From contig JAISND010000129.1 of NCBI GenBank assembly GCA_031276615.1, positions 1 through 27,077 on the forward strand: 27,077 nt of DNA, read 5' to 3'. A model generated the notes under the pieces. That model was not told the DNA's origin. It searched no databases and was given only the letters and a program-made list of their open reading frames with translations. The stretch comes from Treponema sp. Lineage in GTDB: Bacteria > Spirochaetota > Spirochaetia > Treponematales > Breznakiellaceae. Position numbers and translations under genes: made by a program. Positions within the stretch are counted from its first letter, which is position 1, and every line of letters begins with the position of its first letter. Shown here piece after piece: positions 26,475 to 27,077 of the stretch.

Positions 26475-27077
26475 AGTTCTCTGCCGGCCTTCCTTTTCAA
26501 AAGTTTACTGGTGAAGAAGGAATCCCTGTCCCTTTCTTCAAGCGCCGCCTCAATATACGCTTTTGTGTCCCGCGCGGCGGGAATAACCACCTTTTCCAGG
26601 GCGTTTACCCTGCGCTGGGTTTTGCGAACTTCCCTGGCAAGGCGCCAGGCGATGGTACGTACCGCCGCAAGTTCGGTACATATTTTCAGCATTTCGAAGA
26701 ATTCTAGCACGGTTTCATCACATTCCGCAAATGAATTTGCCGGGGAATATTTCAATTCCGCGGCCGGGAGCCGGATTTCCAGGCCCGGAAGTTTCATTCC
26801 GGCGGCGCTTACCTGCTTTTCCCGCAGCTCAAAACGGTAGCGGATGTTCCGGGAAAGCCGTTCCGCCCTCTCCCGGCCAACCACGATGAGCATCCGCTTG
26901 AGGGCGGGATAGGCGGTACCCATCCTTGCAAGCAGATCGCGTTCCAGGAGTTTTACCTGCTCCACCTTCCGCATCAGCTCCATGACAAGAATCTCCCGTT
27001 TCTGCTCAAGGAGATCGTAGCCTTCCCCGGCCGTGGCAAGCCGCTCCTTTACGCGAAGAAGGTTGCTCTTGGTGGGG
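26471..27077 (-). CDS. atpD: V-type ATPase subunit D (5' end outside window)
   Basis: About 202 residues are visible; the start lies beyond the right edge, by only a few codons if the usual N-terminus is assumed. The visible beginning, SNLLRVKERLATAGEGYDLL, then EQKREILVMELMRKV, is the long N-terminal coiled-coil of subunit D. The C-terminal coil (VRKTQRRVNALEKVVIPAARD and LEERDRDSFFTSKLLK) is equally typical. Subunit D is the central rotor shaft that couples ATP hydrolysis in the A3B3 head to ion movement through the membrane ring. A bacterial V-type enzyme fits spirochaetes. The remaining ATPase genes must lie to the right; those downstream here are unrelated to the ATPase. Confidence 0.93.
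   Translation of the reverse strand, partial: PTKSNLLRVKERLATAGEGYDLLEQKREILVMELMRKVEQVKLLERDLLARMGTAYPALKRMLIVVGRERAERLSRNIRYRFELREKQVSAAGMKLPGLEIRLPAAELKYSPANSFAECDETVLEFFEMLKICTELAAVRTIAWRLAREVRKTQRRVNALEKVVIPAARDTKAYIEAALEERDRDSFFTSKLLKRKAGREL

Overview
The window looks like chromosomal DNA of a GC-rich spirochaete, most probably a treponeme of the termite-gut type. The basis is a bacterial V-type ATPase subunit, an asparagine in the RNA polymerase beta subunit at the position that Treponema and Borrelia also carry as Asn, the order tRNA-Thr/rpmG/tRNA-Trp/secE/nusG/rplKAJL/rpoBC, and lipoprotein and outer-membrane proteins of treponemal style. The species assignment is inference; the gene identities are mostly direct.

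Layout. Positions 1-2900 are an insertion-sequence landing zone. It holds the 3' end of an unidentified gene, an internally deleted IS3-family remnant (452-1120), a strong plus-strand terminator (1185-1220), a small minus-strand ORF, and an apparently complete IS630-family element (1487-2771) with matching ends, a TA target duplication and a textbook -1 frameshift heptamer. Positions 2930-5654 hold a Wzi-like outer-membrane protein gene facing a divergent DapF-family racemase/epimerase gene. Positions 5655-6084 are a decayed intergenic region with a broken secreted-protein start and two hairpins.

Positions 6085-18140 are the transcription/translation supercluster, all on the minus strand and read from high to low coordinates: promoter, tRNA-Thr, rpmG, tRNA-Trp, secE, nusG, rplK, rplA, rplJ, rplL, rpoB, rpoC. 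Its intergenic gaps are unusually rich in perfect hairpins. The tRNA-Trp/secE gap carries a duplicated tRNA-Trp tail around a nested palindrome. The cluster stops at rpoC; no rpsL/rpsG/fusA follow.

Positions 18199-22325 are a plus-strand pair: a large membrane-anchored protein with a C-terminal beta-propeller, and a lipoprotein with TPR-like and SLH-like parts. A convergent htrA/degP-type protease gene (22356-23873) follows, with a duplicated translation-start region and a 19-bp palindrome in its leader. Positions 24027-27077 are one tightly packed minus-strand operon: V-ATPase subunit D (5' end off the window), a universal stress protein, a small flavodoxin-like protein, a J-domain protein and methionine aminopeptidase.

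Most of the window is conserved housekeeping. I found no complete new defence or mobile system. The most unusual signals are the structured repeats inserted into the ribosomal/RNA polymerase operon, the htrA leader, the divergent DapF-like enzyme, and the intact frameshifting IS630.
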